Source: Liopterus haemorrhoidalis
Taxonomy: Eukaryota > Arthropoda > Insecta > Coleoptera > Dytiscidae
Assembly (NCBI GenBank): GCA_963971575.1
Contig: OZ020611.1
Location: forward strand, 53,949,466-54,013,465
Length of the DNA stretch: 64,000 nucleotides
Reading direction: 5' to 3'
This document shows, in pieces, positions 44,301 through 55,381 of this stretch. Position 1 is the stretch's first letter. Every line of letters begins with the position of its first letter. The notes under the pieces are model-generated. The model was given only the letters and a program-made list of their open reading frames with translations. It made no database searches and was not told the DNA's origin. Both the position numbers and the translations under genes were made by a program.

Positions 44301-45341
44301 CACATCAATTTTTAAGGTACAGTGCACCCAGCACCGGTGTTACGCATAGTCGAAGCAGGCGCTCGCCTGTAGCACAAGATTTGGAGAGGCGGCAAAATGT
44401 TCCATAAATACTGAGTTCAAAGACCACTCCCATCACTTCAATAGTTTCTCCTAAGTGAATACATTTTTATAGAAAAATCCTCGACACAAATGACGCCTAA
44501 TATTTCATTGTATAACATATGAAACACAGCGATGCTTTCAAATTTTCAAAGATTAATAGATCAAGTGAAAGGATTAAATAGAAATATATGGGAATCATGA
44601 AAAGTAGTTGTAATCCTTCATTCACTACGTAATGATTATTAATAATTTTTATCAATTTTGATTGCTTGTTCTGATTAATTATAATGATGTTATGGTTCAA
44701 TATATGGAACAGAATACGTAAACAGCGCTATAAACATTGTATAATTGTGTTATATTTCCATATCTATTTCAAAAGATGACAAGATAGAAAAAATAGAATG
44801 TGAATATTTCAAAAACAACGTATTTACTTTCACATCTATATAAATAATATTACAGGCTATATATCTTTTTTTTTGTCCACAGATTTCGTTTCTAAATGTT
44901 TCAGGTGATTATAGGACGACATGTACTAAAAAGTCAAGTTCTATATTTCTATCTGTTTGTCTTCCTGTTTTTGTCTGAAATTTTATTTTTGATATGTGTA
45001 TTTTTCAATTAGCTGAATATTTGGGGAAATACAGAAAGGTGTCAAATAAAAACTTGGAACATCTCATTTATTATTTGTTTTAGCCTTGTTTGTAGATTTT
45101 AGATTTGTTTTAGCTCATCAAACTGATTATATATATGATATGATGAATGAAACAACAAGTAACTTTCAATAGACTCGTCATATGTTTAAAACCAATGCAA
45201 GTAAATTATACAGCGCTCTCTTAACTTGCAAAATACTTCCGTCGATACATTTGTGTTACTTATAACTTTTGTCATATCTACAAAATAACGCATGCTTCAA
45301 TCTTGTCATTGTCATTTAGGTGTTACTTTGTAATATAACGA
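44301..45341. other. AT-rich spacer, no gene seen
   Basis: Just after the HINE, CAGCACCGGTGTTACGCATA + GTCG and AGGCGCTCGCC (44330-44370) resemble one end of a hAT-type MITE without a partner. Remainder AT-rich. Confidence 0.45.
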
Positions 45342-45372
45342 GATACAACCAGTGTTGAGCATAGATAACTTA

Positions 45373-45631
45373 GGCCCGGTCTTTCCACCTTCAGATAAAG
45401 TTCCAGGTAACTATCTGACAGATAAGGTTATTTATAACTTCATCTGCTGAATAAATGTCAATACCAGTCAGTGAATCCAATACATCAGTCTCATTATCCG
45501 TTAGATAACTATCCGATAGATACATTTGTATAGAAAGAAGGGATGACATTTATTCAGCAGATGAAGTTATAAATAACCTTATCTGTCAGATAGTTACCTG
45601 GAACTTTAACTGAAGGTGGAAAGACCGGGCC
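45373..45631. mobile_element. Foldback MITE with TTA duplication, PIF/Harbinger-type, 259 bp
   Basis: Ends GGCCCGGTCTTTCCACCTTC in inverted copies that stay matched for about 88 bp (one or two mismatches), through CTATCTGACAGATAAGG and TTCATCTGCTGAATAAATG. Flanked by TTA (45370-45372, 45632-45634), the 3-bp duplication typical of PIF/Harbinger. Very similar arms imply a young copy. Confidence 0.88.
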
Positions 45632-46660
45632 TTAAAATGTTAGCTGGTCAAAGATAAGATAATACCACCTTTTTGTGATCTAAACAAAGATAAAGATAAT
45701 TAAAAAAATAATTATCTAGAAAAGATAAGATAATCTAAGAAAAAATCAGATTATAGATAAGATAAACCCCCTCCACATTTTTATGGCGCGAAACTCAAAT
45801 TATCCTTGATAAATTCATCATATCGCTTTCATTCAGGGGGGAATCAGTTAAAAGTATCTCGTTTAATAAATATTGTTGATTCATATTTACATATATGTAT
45901 ACATAGTTTTGTCATTTGCATAACATCACAGAATATTGAGGTTAAGTTTTAAATAGACCATATTAGTAACTAAGTCACAAAAGAGGGTTCAGTGCTCGCG
46001 GTTGCTTTCCTTTTATTTGAATTTAGCATGTTTTTTTTTTTTTTAATTGTCTTTTGAATGTATAAATTAAGTTTTCAAGGTAAGAAAATGCTTCATATCA
46101 AAACTACAAGTCAATATTTATTAATTAAAACTCTTATTTTATATAATATAATTTAATACATCATTATTTTTGCAGAACAATATTATTTTGCAGGTTAATT
46201 TTGAAAAATTTACGTTAATAATTGTTATTATGGCAAGTAACATAACAATAAGTCTGTTCGCCAGTTCTAATTAGTTTGAAGGAACAATATATTATTCTTA
46301 TTTTACTATTATTGATTTTCATTTTCACTTGTCAAAAAAAAATTTGCAATAAAGAATGTGACTGTAATTGTTCCAATTTGGAGCAAAATAATACACCATT
46401 ATGCATTCTGAAACAAAATATTAATGTTTACTTAGTTTTAATTAAATAAATACTAAAGATATTTCGATTTTCATATTATTTAAAAACGTAGCCTATAGAT
46501 ATATATCGAATCCTTATTTATATGTTTATAAAAACATTATTATATAATATAAGGTATCTGAACTGTATATATTAGTATATACTTATCAAAGATATAATTT
46601 TTTTGCTCCAAAATTGAAAATATTCATAAAATTAAGGTAACAAAAGTAATGACACATGTA

Positions 46661-47067
46661 CAGTCTGTTCCAAACGGTTAAGCGGAACTAAATGGGAATT
46701 TAGTTCTTTTAGGTTGTCACGAGAAGGGACCTTGCTTGGGTTATTTCATTTTTCATGTTGGGATGTCAAAATTTAAAATTCCAACAATGAAACCATGGAA
46801 ACGAATGACATATGTCAAAATTAAATATTTTTTTTAGATATTTTAATGACAAAAAAATAAATAAATGGGAAATTTGTATTAAGAATGACACAAAAAATCA
46901 AAATATAAAGAAAATTACATTTTAAAATGATATTAACCTTAACCAAAAAATGTTTATTGTAAGTATAATTTACAAAGCTTAAACAAAACGGCCGAAAGGC
47001 ACGATTTAAACGATGAAAGTAACTAGATTGCAAAATCTAGTTCCGCTTAACCGTTTGGAACAGACTG
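46661..47067 (+). mobile_element. Tc1/mariner-type MITE (related to the GGCTATTCC family), copy 3
   Basis: Ends CAGTCTGTTCCAAACGGTTA and its inverted copy, matched for about 30 bp (through AGCGGAACTA), flanked by TA (46659-46660, 47068-47069). Interior shares TTTAGGTTGTCACGAGAAGG and CCATGGAAACGAATGACAT with copies 1 and 2. Confidence 0.92.
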
Positions 47068-47649
47068 TATTTTAAATCTCCAAAAAAATCCAAAAGAAAC
47101 CGTTGCCAGATGGCAGCACATGTATGTGACGTCACACTAATATGGTCTATTTTCTATAAAAATTATCTGAAATTACAGATAAAGATAATGAAAATACCTA
47201 TCTAAATGAGATAATAGATAAAAATGTAAAACAATATCTAAAAAAGATGATAGATAATAATATGTCATCTAAATGCATTATCTAGATAATGCTCAGCACT
47301 GGATGCAACCACGATTTTAATATTCATTTTGTTTCTCTAATTGCGAAACAATAGTATTTTATTTAACAAGTATATAATGGGGGCTATATTTCACGAGGAT
47401 GAAATTACCATTCAATAAAAAATATAGCTATTATATGTGAGTCAAATACAATATTTTGTCAACAACTATATAGTTTTATCATTAAAAAATTAGTCAATTT
47501 CATTTATAAACACAGGAATTCTGAGTGTCAATTGTTTAACTTCAGAACTGACGTCATAAGATGGCTACCGAACCAATAGCTCAATGTAATCTACAGCAAT
47601 GTTTAAAAAACCATTATTTATTGTTAAATTTATCCTAAATTAAAAATAA

Positions 47650-48030
47650 TATTCTAATTATAAATGTGGGCTGTGTGAGGCGCAAATAGTCATAATTGCT
47701 AAGCGCCAAACATTTTAACTAACTAGCTAACTTACTAATATCCGGTTGCTAAAGAATAAGTTAAATGTTTTACCTCGAGTAGTCTCTAACTTATGTTAAA
47801 ATCATATGTTTTTGTTTGCTGTTTTGAATCGAGTTAGCCTTAACTCGAATTAAAACACTTAATTCGTTCTTTAGCAACCGGCCATAAATAGAAACTTGCA
47901 GTGTAAAAAATTTTTTCGGGGTGAGCACGCATGTGCATCACTTTTTATACTTGTTGCAATATGAACAGCATTATGTATTTACAGTTGGACATATAATGGA
48001 TTTATTATATGATGGTCGTAGATTAACGTT
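47650..48030 (+). repeat. Unclassified interspersed repeat, copy 2, with a nested MITE
   Basis: Shares ATGTGGGCTGTGTGAGGCGC, CGGGGTGAGCACGCATG, TATGTATTTACAGTTGGAC and GGATTTATTATATGATGG with the inverted copy at 36940-37230. A 140-bp palindromic MITE splits it. Confidence 0.65.
47742..47881. mobile_element. Palindromic MITE, 140 bp
   Basis: Arms CCGGTTGCTAAAGAATAAGT and CCGGTTGCTAAAGAACGAAT (inverted) extend about 38 bp to CTCGAG/CTCGAA. It interrupts the repeat seen uninterrupted at 36940-37230, which confirms it is an insertion. Duplication unclear (TA-like). Confidence 0.8.
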
Positions 48031-48354
48031 TTTTTCACTATTAACAATGTGTTATAGTCTATTTCACGATAAGTTGAAGTGACTATCTACTTATGGTCCT
48101 AAACACAGTGGGTGGTAATTACAAATAACTCTAATCCCTTGTTTGTACCCATAAACTAGCCAGAGATGTATCAGGTATAAATTACATTACACCATGTAAT
48201 GACACAATTGTAACAAGAAATAAGCATAAGATATCATCAAAATAAACTTTATTTTTATTATAAATACAATTAATTTATAGAACTTATAATGTCCTCAGTT
48301 TTAATAACATGATTTACACAATTTTTCCAACTATCTACAGGGATATTTTCCACT

Positions 48355-48409
48355 TCTTTTTTAGGGTTTTGTAGGTATGACCAAAAAACCCTTATACCGT
48401 CATTTTGTC

Positions 48410-48489
<80 letters not shown>

Positions 48490-49436
48490 GAGTGTCTGTC
48501 TGTCTGTTCGCACTTTTTGACCCGCACATAGGAAAAATACTAAAACATCTAAAAAACATATCCCCCTAAAAATATAAACAAATATGTGCTCAACGAAAAA
48601 AAAATATTTTTTTAAAATTCTGAGTAGGGTATCAAATGAAAGCCCTTAGTACGTGGATTAACGATCAAAATTTTATTTTTGCAAAATAAATTATTTTGAC
48701 GCGATTTTTGTCAAAATTGTGCAAAAAAATTTTTGTCCCACACCCTGTAGCCCAGATGGTTTAAACTAAAAATCTGAAAAAATTCTAAGGAATGTATATT
48801 AGTGTGAACCGGAATAGTACAACAGGAATTTTTGATCAGATTATGTTTTCGGAAAATAATGCATTTTTTGTGTTTTTAACCAAAATATGTTAAATATTTA
48901 ATTCGCTATGTAACCAAGTTGATACGTCAGCACTCATAGCGATGTGCGTTTAGTCATTGGTTTTCTAATTTGTCAAGCAGGTAGCTTGCAAACTAGGGTT
49001 CGAATCCTGTCAATTTTATTTTTTTTTGTTTTTTTTTTTGCAGTTTTCATTTGTTTAAATTATTTTGTCAAAATTCTAGTTATATTTTGGTAAATGTTGC
49101 ATTTAATTTTTAAAAGCGTAAATTTAATAACCAGTGGGAAGTGTTGAAATTATAATTTAATTCTGTTTGATGTATACGAAATCAGAGGGCGGGGCTAATG
49201 ATTTAAGCAACCAATAGAAGCCATAGGCGCAATTTTCAAAATCTTAATGAACCTTGCTATGTAAAAAAAATACTGCACATATTTAGAAACTTAAATAATG
49301 GTATTAGGCATTCGAATTAAAATTCATAAAAAAATATTTGAACATAAAATTTGTTTTGGCATCCCAAATAATCATCATTCAGTTACTAAATACCTGCAAA
49401 ACCCTGAAATGTGTGAAAATTCACACTTCACATCAA
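48355..49436 (+). mobile_element. HINE/DINE-1-like repeat, copy F (complete), inside a transposase gene
   Basis: Subterminal repeat AGGGTTTTGTAGGTAT (48363-48378), about 24 GTCT units, body, tRNA-like patch (48950-49010), inverted subterminal repeat ATACCTGCAAAACCCT (49390-49405), stem-loop GTGTGAAAATTCACAC and CTTCACATCAA before a T run. It entered a T-rich stretch of the transposase gene: the coding sequence reads ...IADNL on one side and EVENIPVD on the other. No duplication other than T residues is seen. Confidence 0.82.
48950..49010 (+). other. tRNA-like patch inside HINE copy F
   Basis: TAGTCATTGGTTTTCTAATT and AGGGTTCGAATCCTGTC: the second is a perfect B-box word (GGTTCGAATCC). Copy A (4991-5070) and copy E (43939-44020) carry other tRNA-like stretches at the same place. 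Confidence 0.5.
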
Positions 49437-50863
49437 TTTTTTATAAGTTATCGGCTATCACAGTGCCGTTTAAAGTGGGAGAAACATTATGCCGTTTTAT
49501 TCTCGCCTTTAACTGACTCCACATTTGTTCAATAGGATTGAATATACAATAATACGGAGGTAGTCGTAAAACTGTGTGTCCTTTGCATTGAGCAATATTA
49601 TCGCAAACATATTCTTTAGAAAAACTATAACTTTTTAATAATTTAATTAAACAATTTTTTTTTATAACTTTCTTCAAAGTAAATATCATTTTTATATAAA
49701 AAGTCTTGGATTTCCTTCTTACTGTTTGCACTATTCGGTACTTTATTTAGTTGCCGACTATGGTAACTTGCATTGTCCATAACAATAACACTGTTAGCCG
49801 GTATATTCGGGAGTAATTTATTTTCGAACCAGTTTTCGAACATTTCCGCCGTGGTATCGTCATGGTAGTCGAGTCTAGAATCTTTGATATTTTTCGCAGA
49901 AAGCAAGAGTGCATTCGGTATCCATCCAGGTTCAGAACCTGCATGAAGTATCGTAATACGTTTACCTTTATTAGACGGTGCTCTTGTTTGACATTTATTT
50001 GACGTATCCACCCAACCTTTTGAGTTTGTTTCATGTGTGTCGTACCAAGTTTCATCTAAATAAATTATTGACCTTTTATCTTCTCTGTATTTTTCAATGT
50101 TTTTTAAAAAATTTTGTCTCAAAAGTTTTAATCGCTCTGACTCCATAAGGAACTGCTTTTTATTTAAAGTTTTAAATTGAAACCCTGTACTTTTAAGGGC
50201 ACGCCATAAGGTCACCTTTGAACAATTAATTTCACACTGGTCTTGGATTAATCTTTTGAGCAATATGTCCAATGTTGGCACATTTTGTTCGGTGTACATT
50301 TGGTAAATTTTTTGCCGTATTACATCTTTCTGGAAACCATCCAAACATTTTGATATGCCTGAATCCTTTTCTTCTCCTATCAATGGATTTATTTACAATA
50401 TTCCATACGGTTGTCATCGCTTCTTTCGTTGCCTTGCTTGTCTCTTCTAATGCCGCTTGTTTGTTTTTGCTGTTCCTTAAATATAAATACACATTGGGCA
50501 CTACAGGTAAATATATACAAGTTTTTTTCCTGATTTTTTTTTTATTGTATCTTGCACTATATCATCATCTTCTATCATGGTCACATAGTCATCTGCTTCA
50601 TTTGCTTGCACAGAAGTTAATTGTTCGTTCCAAGGACGCCACATTTTTCTAACACGTACTGAACTATTTAACACAAATCACAAGTTATCTGATAAAAAAT
50701 TCAAAGCGAAGTGAAAAGATATTTAAAACATCTGCAATTTATACCTGATACATCACTGACTAGTTTATGGGTGCAAACAAGGGCTTAGTGTTATTTGTAA
50801 TTACCACCCACTGTGTTTAGGACCATAAGTAGATAGTCACTTCATCATATCGTGAAATAGACT

Positions 50864-51044
50864 TTACCTTTTTTTAAACTAGAGCTATGACAGTCGAAAA
50901 ATATTTGTATAGTCAGCTCCAAACTATTTTAACAAGTCTTAATATAATAGATACGAAAACCGTGGATTTTTATTTTTTTATTTTTTTGTTTGTAGCGGAT
51001 ATTGAGGTTGTCCGGGCGATGTTACGACGGATATTGTAACTATA
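50864..51044. other. Short AT-rich spacer
   Basis: No features recognised. Confidence 0.6.
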
Positions 51045-51178
51045 CCCTGTTCAAAATCAAGAAGTAGTAGTAAAATCGCGTGAAAGATTGAAGTCAGTAC
51101 CCTATGACTCTCGACGAGAGTTCGACAAAAGTATCACATGAACATTGCAAGATTACTACTTCTTGATTTTGAACAGAT
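51045..51178. mobile_element. MITE, 134 bp, TA-flanked
   Basis: CCCTGTTCAAAATCAAGAAG at the left and CTTCTTGATTTTGAACAGAT at the right are inverted for about 30 bp. TA at 51043-51044 and 51179-51180. Tc1/mariner-type by duplication; non-coding. Confidence 0.85.
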
Positions 51179-51562
51179 TATAGTTCATTATGCCTCCGAA
51201 GAATAACAATAGAGAAGGGATGTTGTTAGTAATGTAGCAAGCTAAACTAAATTGTACTTAGCAATAAAAACTAGGTTTATTTATAATTTTACTACTTCAT
51301 TAAACTTGGATGTTTATAGTTATAATATATTCTGCTAATAATTCATAGATTTTATAGTTATTGTCTGCATTTATGTTCATAATATGATGACAATGTCAAG
51401 TGGAGTTTGTAAACAAAATTAAGAGACCATTCTTTCATAAATTGACTAACTACTTTACTAATTTTCAGTCGATTAACGGAAACCTTGCGTCTACTAATAA
51501 TTTCTTAACTATCGAATTTAGGTTTTGCGCATAAGAACTTAATTATTTTTTTTTTAAATTTA
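51179..51562. other. AT-rich spacer
   Basis: No features recognised. Confidence 0.6.
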
Positions 51563-51797
51563 CTTATTTTACATCGGTCTATTTCTGCAACGAGGCTAAT
51601 CGCCGATGCCAGGGGGCGAGCTCCTACAGCTGGATGAGGGGTGAATGATTGTGAAAATGGGATTAATGTAAACATATTATTCTCGCCCGAATAATATCAC
51701 CAACGAAGGAGGCTCGAACCACCGACCGCCCAAGGCCAGACTGTATATTCCACCAGTCTAAACCGTACGACTCAATGCGCTCGGCTACTCCGTTGGC
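51563..51797 (-). mobile_element. tRNA-derived SINE, family 2
   Basis: Minus strand: GCCAACGGAGTAGCCGAGCG (A box AGTAGCCGAGCG) and GGTGGTTCGAGCC (B box), with a 7-bp acceptor-like pairing GCCAACG/CGTTGGT and a long variable region as in Leu/Ser tRNAs. The transcript continues for about 130 bp (ending AAATAGACCGATGTAAAATA), which a tRNA gene would not. Flanked by AAATTTA (51556-51562, 51798-51804). Confidence 0.75.
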
Positions 51798-51804
51798 AAA
51801 ATTT

Positions 51805-52048
51805 ATGATTGCACAGAGGTATTTTATTCCATTTTCAACCACGTTAAAGGCAGTAACAAAATATCACGGACAACAAACGACAAAAGCAAAAAAATTAACA
51901 AAAATAAATAAATTAAAAATAACAATAAATTAAACGTAACAACAAAAAAAACAATAAAACCATAAAATAATTAAGGAACAAGTAAACTCTATGTAAACAA
52001 GACATGATAGCTGATTAATGTAGGTATACTGTAGATTCACATATTATC
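51805..52048. other. A-rich spacer
   Basis: A-rich with AACAATAAA-like words. No features. Confidence 0.55.
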
Positions 52049-52056
52049 CTCTAGTT

Positions 52057-52171
52057 CAGCGTTTCTCAACCTTTTCTGGCATGGGACCCCCCAAAATTAT
52101 TTAAATATTGTCTGCGGCCCCCCTATATATATAGTAAAATAAAACTTCTCAATCGGTCGTCAAGATTTACC

Positions 52172-52223
<52 letters not shown>

Positions 52224-53076
52224 GCGAACCGTAGCGTCAGCGTTTTTATTGTGTCTGTGCCGTATTTTAAACGCTTATAACCCGATTATATGTTTGTAGA
52301 AATACTCAAAAATAAACTTAGAAATAAAAGCAAGCTGGACACAAAAACACTTGTAAACAACGCAATGAAAAAATGTGGTTTTTAAAAGTTCAGTCCTTTT
52401 CATTTACAGACGGCATAAATAAATATTTACATCAGTAAGTTTTATAAATGGTGTTTGCAAGACGGCACAGTAAAAAATGCGATATGTGAGCTAATTGGGA
52501 AAAATGTTTGATGCCCAAAGCTTATCCAAAGAATTGAATGGTAGTACCTATTGAAATTTTCCGAAATTAACCTGAAGTACAGGATATCAAGGACAATTTT
52601 TTAAATGGGAACGTATATCAACTTTGGAAAGAACTTTTTAAAAGAAACAATTTTTCACATATAGGTACTCGCTATAATGACTTGAAAGTAAAGTATTTTT
52701 ATTTACAAGTGTTCAAAGTGCTTTCCATTTAGATTTAAAAACTTTCGCTTCTTTACTCTTGAGTTATCTGTTGCTCGGCACATAATAAATAATAATAATA
52801 TTGCACTTTTAAGTTGTGCCCATTTGAAACTACAACTTACAAGTACTTGAAGTACCTCCAACGCAAACCGTTATCACAAAAACGCATCAGCCGACACATA
52901 TACTTAATTTGACATTGATATTATTTATTAAATTTATGTTATGGAAGGTATATCTTTATGAATATAAATGTAATATATTTATGAATTGAGCATATTTGAG
53001 CAAAATTGAGTGCATTCTATTATATTTTAATGCTTCGACCTTATATGATTTCGCGGCCCCCGGTTGAGAAACGCTG
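52057..53076. mobile_element. hAT-type element, 1.02 kb, perfect 8-bp duplication
   Basis: Ends CAGCGTTTCTCAACC and GGTTGAGAAACGCTG, both followed inward by a CGGCCCCC/GGGGGCCGC-like word. Flanks CTCTAGTT on both sides (52049-52056, 53077-53084). Contains a TA run (about 52173-52220) and the second copy of the conserved IEIFRN/DIKDNF fragment (52484-52645). No hAT domain recognisable. Confidence 0.92.
52484..52645 (+). pseudogene. Conserved unknown coding fragment, copy 2
   Basis: After allowing frame changes it reads CLMPKAYPKELNGS-like, IEIFRN, PEVQDIKDNFLNGNVYQLWK and ELFKRN, parallel to 11980-12187. More decayed than copy 1. Function unknown. Confidence 0.4.
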
Positions 53077-53084
53077 CTCTAGTT

Positions 53085-53383
53085 AGCATCGCAAACTTTT
53101 ATACTATAACCAGTGATGGGACTCAATTTGCTCAACAACCGGTTATTAGGGGTATTTGTTTAAAACACAAAATTTTCACAAAATTCAAAATAGTATATTT
53201 ATTTAAATTAAACATTAAGATGTAATTATTTTAAATATTGCCAAATAGCCCTCTGGTTTTCAGTCACTTCTACTTCCGTTTTTGTTTTTACATGAGGATC
53301 ATCCGAACTGTGGTTGCTTCTTAACCAATTTAGCACTATCGGTACTGGATCCCAATGTATTAAAGGCAAACCATTCAAATTAA
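53085..53383. other. Spacer
   Basis: AT-rich. GCTCAACAACCGG near 53130 and GCGGTTCGCCGAAC/ACGGTTCGAGCGAACCGGG near 53680-53725 may be opposite ends of an older hAT-type element around the SINE, not proven. Confidence 0.4.
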
Positions 53384-53393
53384 TAACCATTAT

Positions 53394-53559
53394 GCCGGTC
53401 ACCATGGCGTAGTGGTTAGTGTACTGACTTCTAAGCCTGAGGACTCGGGTTCGAATCCCGGTTATGGCATGGAATTTTTCAATAAAATAAAATGCATCTG
53501 GATAATGGCCTCAGTAGATAAGTCCAAAAAATAAAAAAAAATAAATAAAAAAAAAAAAT
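53394..53559 (+). mobile_element. tRNA-derived SINE, family 1, copy 2
   Basis: Head GCCGGTCACCATGGCGTAGT + GGTTAG with A box, then CGGGTTCGAATCCCGG as B box, then GGCATGGAATTTTTCAATAA, body and an A-rich tail. Flanked by TAACCATTAT on both sides (53384-53393, 53560-53569), a clear target-primed insertion. Same family as 26770-26933. Confidence 0.92.
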
Positions 53560-53787
53560 TAACCATTATATTACTTATATTTGAAAAGATCAGTCTGTTT
53601 CGTTTTTCTGTAAAGCCTCTTTCATCTTCTGCTGAACTAATGGCTATGGTCATTATCTGTATCTAAAGTATTTTAACAAGCGGTTCGCCGAACTTAAAAT
53701 TTCTTATAAAACGGTTCGAGCGAACCGGGTGAATTCCATCCCTGACTATAACCGAAAAAGATCTATGAAGATCGACTTTTTGGGCCA

Positions 53788-54270
53788 TCATTTTTAGGCT
53801 TTTGTAGGTATGACCACCAAAAAACCCTTATAACGTCACTCATATGTCTGGTTGTACAGTATAGAAACTATAACTGAACGGCCGAACATAGAAAGTTGTA
53901 ATTTAGCAAGCTTGTACATCTCTTTGACCCACATATAGGAAAAATATATAGAATTCAAAAAAATATAATAAAATAAAGCGCAGGATAAACATAAATGAAT
54001 ATATAATTAAAAAAAAAACTAAATACATTTTTGGCGGAGTATCAAATTAAACCCTAAACAAATTTTTATTTTTGAAAAATCCATTTTTAGGTATGGGATT
54101 TTTCGCCAAAAATACATCAAAAAACTTTTGTCCCTTACCCTATCTTCCAGAGGGGTTGACTTAAAAATCTGAAAAAATATCTGTAATTTACCTTTATGGG
54201 AACCGAAATAGTACAACAAAAGAAAGCTCTTAAAACGTAGATAATGGAACTGAAAATAATTTTTATTTAT
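53788..54270 (+). mobile_element. HINE/DINE-1-like repeat, copy G (3'-truncated)
   Basis: Starts TTTTTAGGCTTTTGTAGGTA, with only one TGTCTG word left of the microsatellite, then the shared body (CACATATAGGAAAAATATA, GAGGGGTTGACTTAAAAA, AAAGCTCTTAAAACGTAGA). Stops before a mariner pseudogene. Confidence 0.6.
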
Positions 54271-54353
54271 TTATTTTTTATTTTACGAAGGCTACCTTTT
54301 AAGTCTTTACATAACTAAGAATGAAAAAAAATTTTTTTTTTTAACCAACTGTT

Positions 54354-55375
54354 TTATTGTTTTTCAAAATACTCGCCTTTGAGATTTATACACTTTTGCA
54401 TGCGTTCAAACCAATTCTCGAAACATTATTTCCACTCTGAAGTTGGTATATCAAAAACATGGTTTTCGAAGGCTTCAGCAGCTTCTTGAGGTGACGAAAA
54501 TCGCTGTTCACGCATTTTTTGTTTGACGTTGGGAAATAAAAAAAAATCGTTAGGGGATAAATCAAGTAAACACGGGCAATGAGATATTAATTCGATGATT
54601 TTCTCCTTCAAATAATCAATTGTTTGACGTGCTGTGTGGGAGCTTGCATTGTCATGATGAAGAATGATGCAACTTTTTTGATTTTTTTTTTCCTGATTTT
54701 GTCGATGACTTCTGGCAAACAAATTGTTGTATACTATTCAGCATTAACTGTTCTTCGATCCTCTAAAGAAATGTCCAGTACAACCGAAGGAAGCGATCCT
54801 TTTCTTGGAAGTGATTCGTGAACGAACAACTTTTGTGGGTTTTGGTTCATCTTAGAAAACCCAAACAGTGGATTGTTGCTTAGTTTCCGGTTCATATGAA
54901 TAAATCCAAGTTTCGTCACCTGTAACGATGTTTAATTTTTTTAGCATTCCCTTACACCAATCAACACGAGCTTTTTTTTGATCTTCGGTCAAATTATGCG
55001 ATATTCATCGGAAACAGATCTTTTTCACAGCTAAATGTTCATGCAAAATCGAATGTATTGCAGTCTGCAATATGCCAAAGAATGCCTCTATCTCACAGTA
55101 AGTCACATGCCGATTTTCTTCAATCATTTTGCGCACTGCATCGATGTTTTTTTGAATCACAACCGATGATGAGATTTATCACTGACGGACGCACGACCAC
55201 GGCGATATTCTTCAAACAAATTGTAAACAGTCTTTTCTGATGGTGCTTCATTGCCAAAAGTTGAACGAAGCGAATCTGTGGATTATTGTTGAGTTAGACC
55301 TTTACTAAAATCGCAAAAATTCATCCAACGAAAACCTTCACGAGTAATATCCATATTTTCATAAACTTGTTCTTT
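54354..55375 (-). pseudogene. Mariner (DD34D) transposase, several frame breaks
   Basis: Nearly full-length relic: MDITREGFRWMNFCDFSKGL at the N-terminus, FGNEAPSEKTVYNLFEEYRR (HTH), VTGDETWIYSYEPETKQQST (first Asp), ILHHDNASSHTARQTIDYLK (second Asp), LSPNDFFLFPNVKQKMREQR (third Asp) and ENWFERMQKCINLKGEYFEK before a stop at 54354-54356. All three catalytic Asp codons are still there. At least five stops or frameshifts. Mariner end repeats were not identified; the upstream side is cut by a piggyBac MITE at 55382. Confidence 0.88.
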
Positions 55376-55381
55376 TTTTAA

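Larger units (their letters stand above)
45350..47301. mobile_element. hAT-type non-autonomous element, 1.95 kb, rich in AGATAA motifs
   Basis: Ends CAGTGTTGAGCAT and, inverted, CAGTGCTGAGCAT; flanks GATACAAC (45342-45349) and GATGCAAC (47302-47309) differ at one base. Within about 200 bp of each end the word AGATAA/TTATCT recurs a dozen times, probably subterminal binding sites. No transposase. Contains a PIF-type foldback MITE (45373-45631) and a mariner-type MITE (46661-47067). Confidence 0.85.
48270..50644 (-). pseudogene. DDE transposase of the IS630/Tc1 superfamily, frameshifted and interrupted
   Basis: Reads MWRPWNEQLTSVQANEADDY (start 50644), a basic N-terminal part, then QKDVIRQKIYQMYTEQNVPT (HTH region), SIIYLDETWYDTHETNSKGW (first Asp), NSVIVMDNASYHSRQ (second Asp), and after a frameshift near 49690 HTVLRLPPYYCIFNPIEQMW (third residue Glu). 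The second acid and the Glu are about 82 residues apart, longer than in classic Tc1 or mariner, as in a DDE_3-type group common in arthropods and cnidarians. The C-terminus VDSWKNCVNHVIKTEDIISS lies beyond the HINE at 48272-48360. Also frameshifted near 50385. Confidence 0.82.
48056..50863 (-). mobile_element. Tc1/IS630-type transposon with ~130-bp inverted repeats, split by a HINE
   Basis: Left 48056-48183 and right 50735-50863 are inverted copies (AGTCTATTTCACGATA..., AGTGACTATCTACTTATGGT, CACAGTGGGTGGTAATTACA, ATGTATCAGGTATAAATT) with about 10 differences. The minus-strand transposase fills the interior. A 1.05-kb HINE sits inside the C-terminal coding part. Flanks TTAT and TTAC do not give a secure TA duplication. 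Confidence 0.88.

Noticed and set aside
44330..44375. hAT-type MITE starting CAGCACCGGTGTTACGCATA
   Set aside because: Only one end is visible; no inverted partner was found downstream.
48363..48527. Protein with DRQTDRQT repeats
   Set aside because: Translation of the GTCT array of HINE copy F fused by chance to the transposase C-terminus.
51700..51797. Leu/Ser-type tRNA gene on the minus strand
   Set aside because: The acceptor-like pairing is good, but the sequence continues into a SINE body flanked by AAATTTA duplications; no clear anticodon loop could be assigned.
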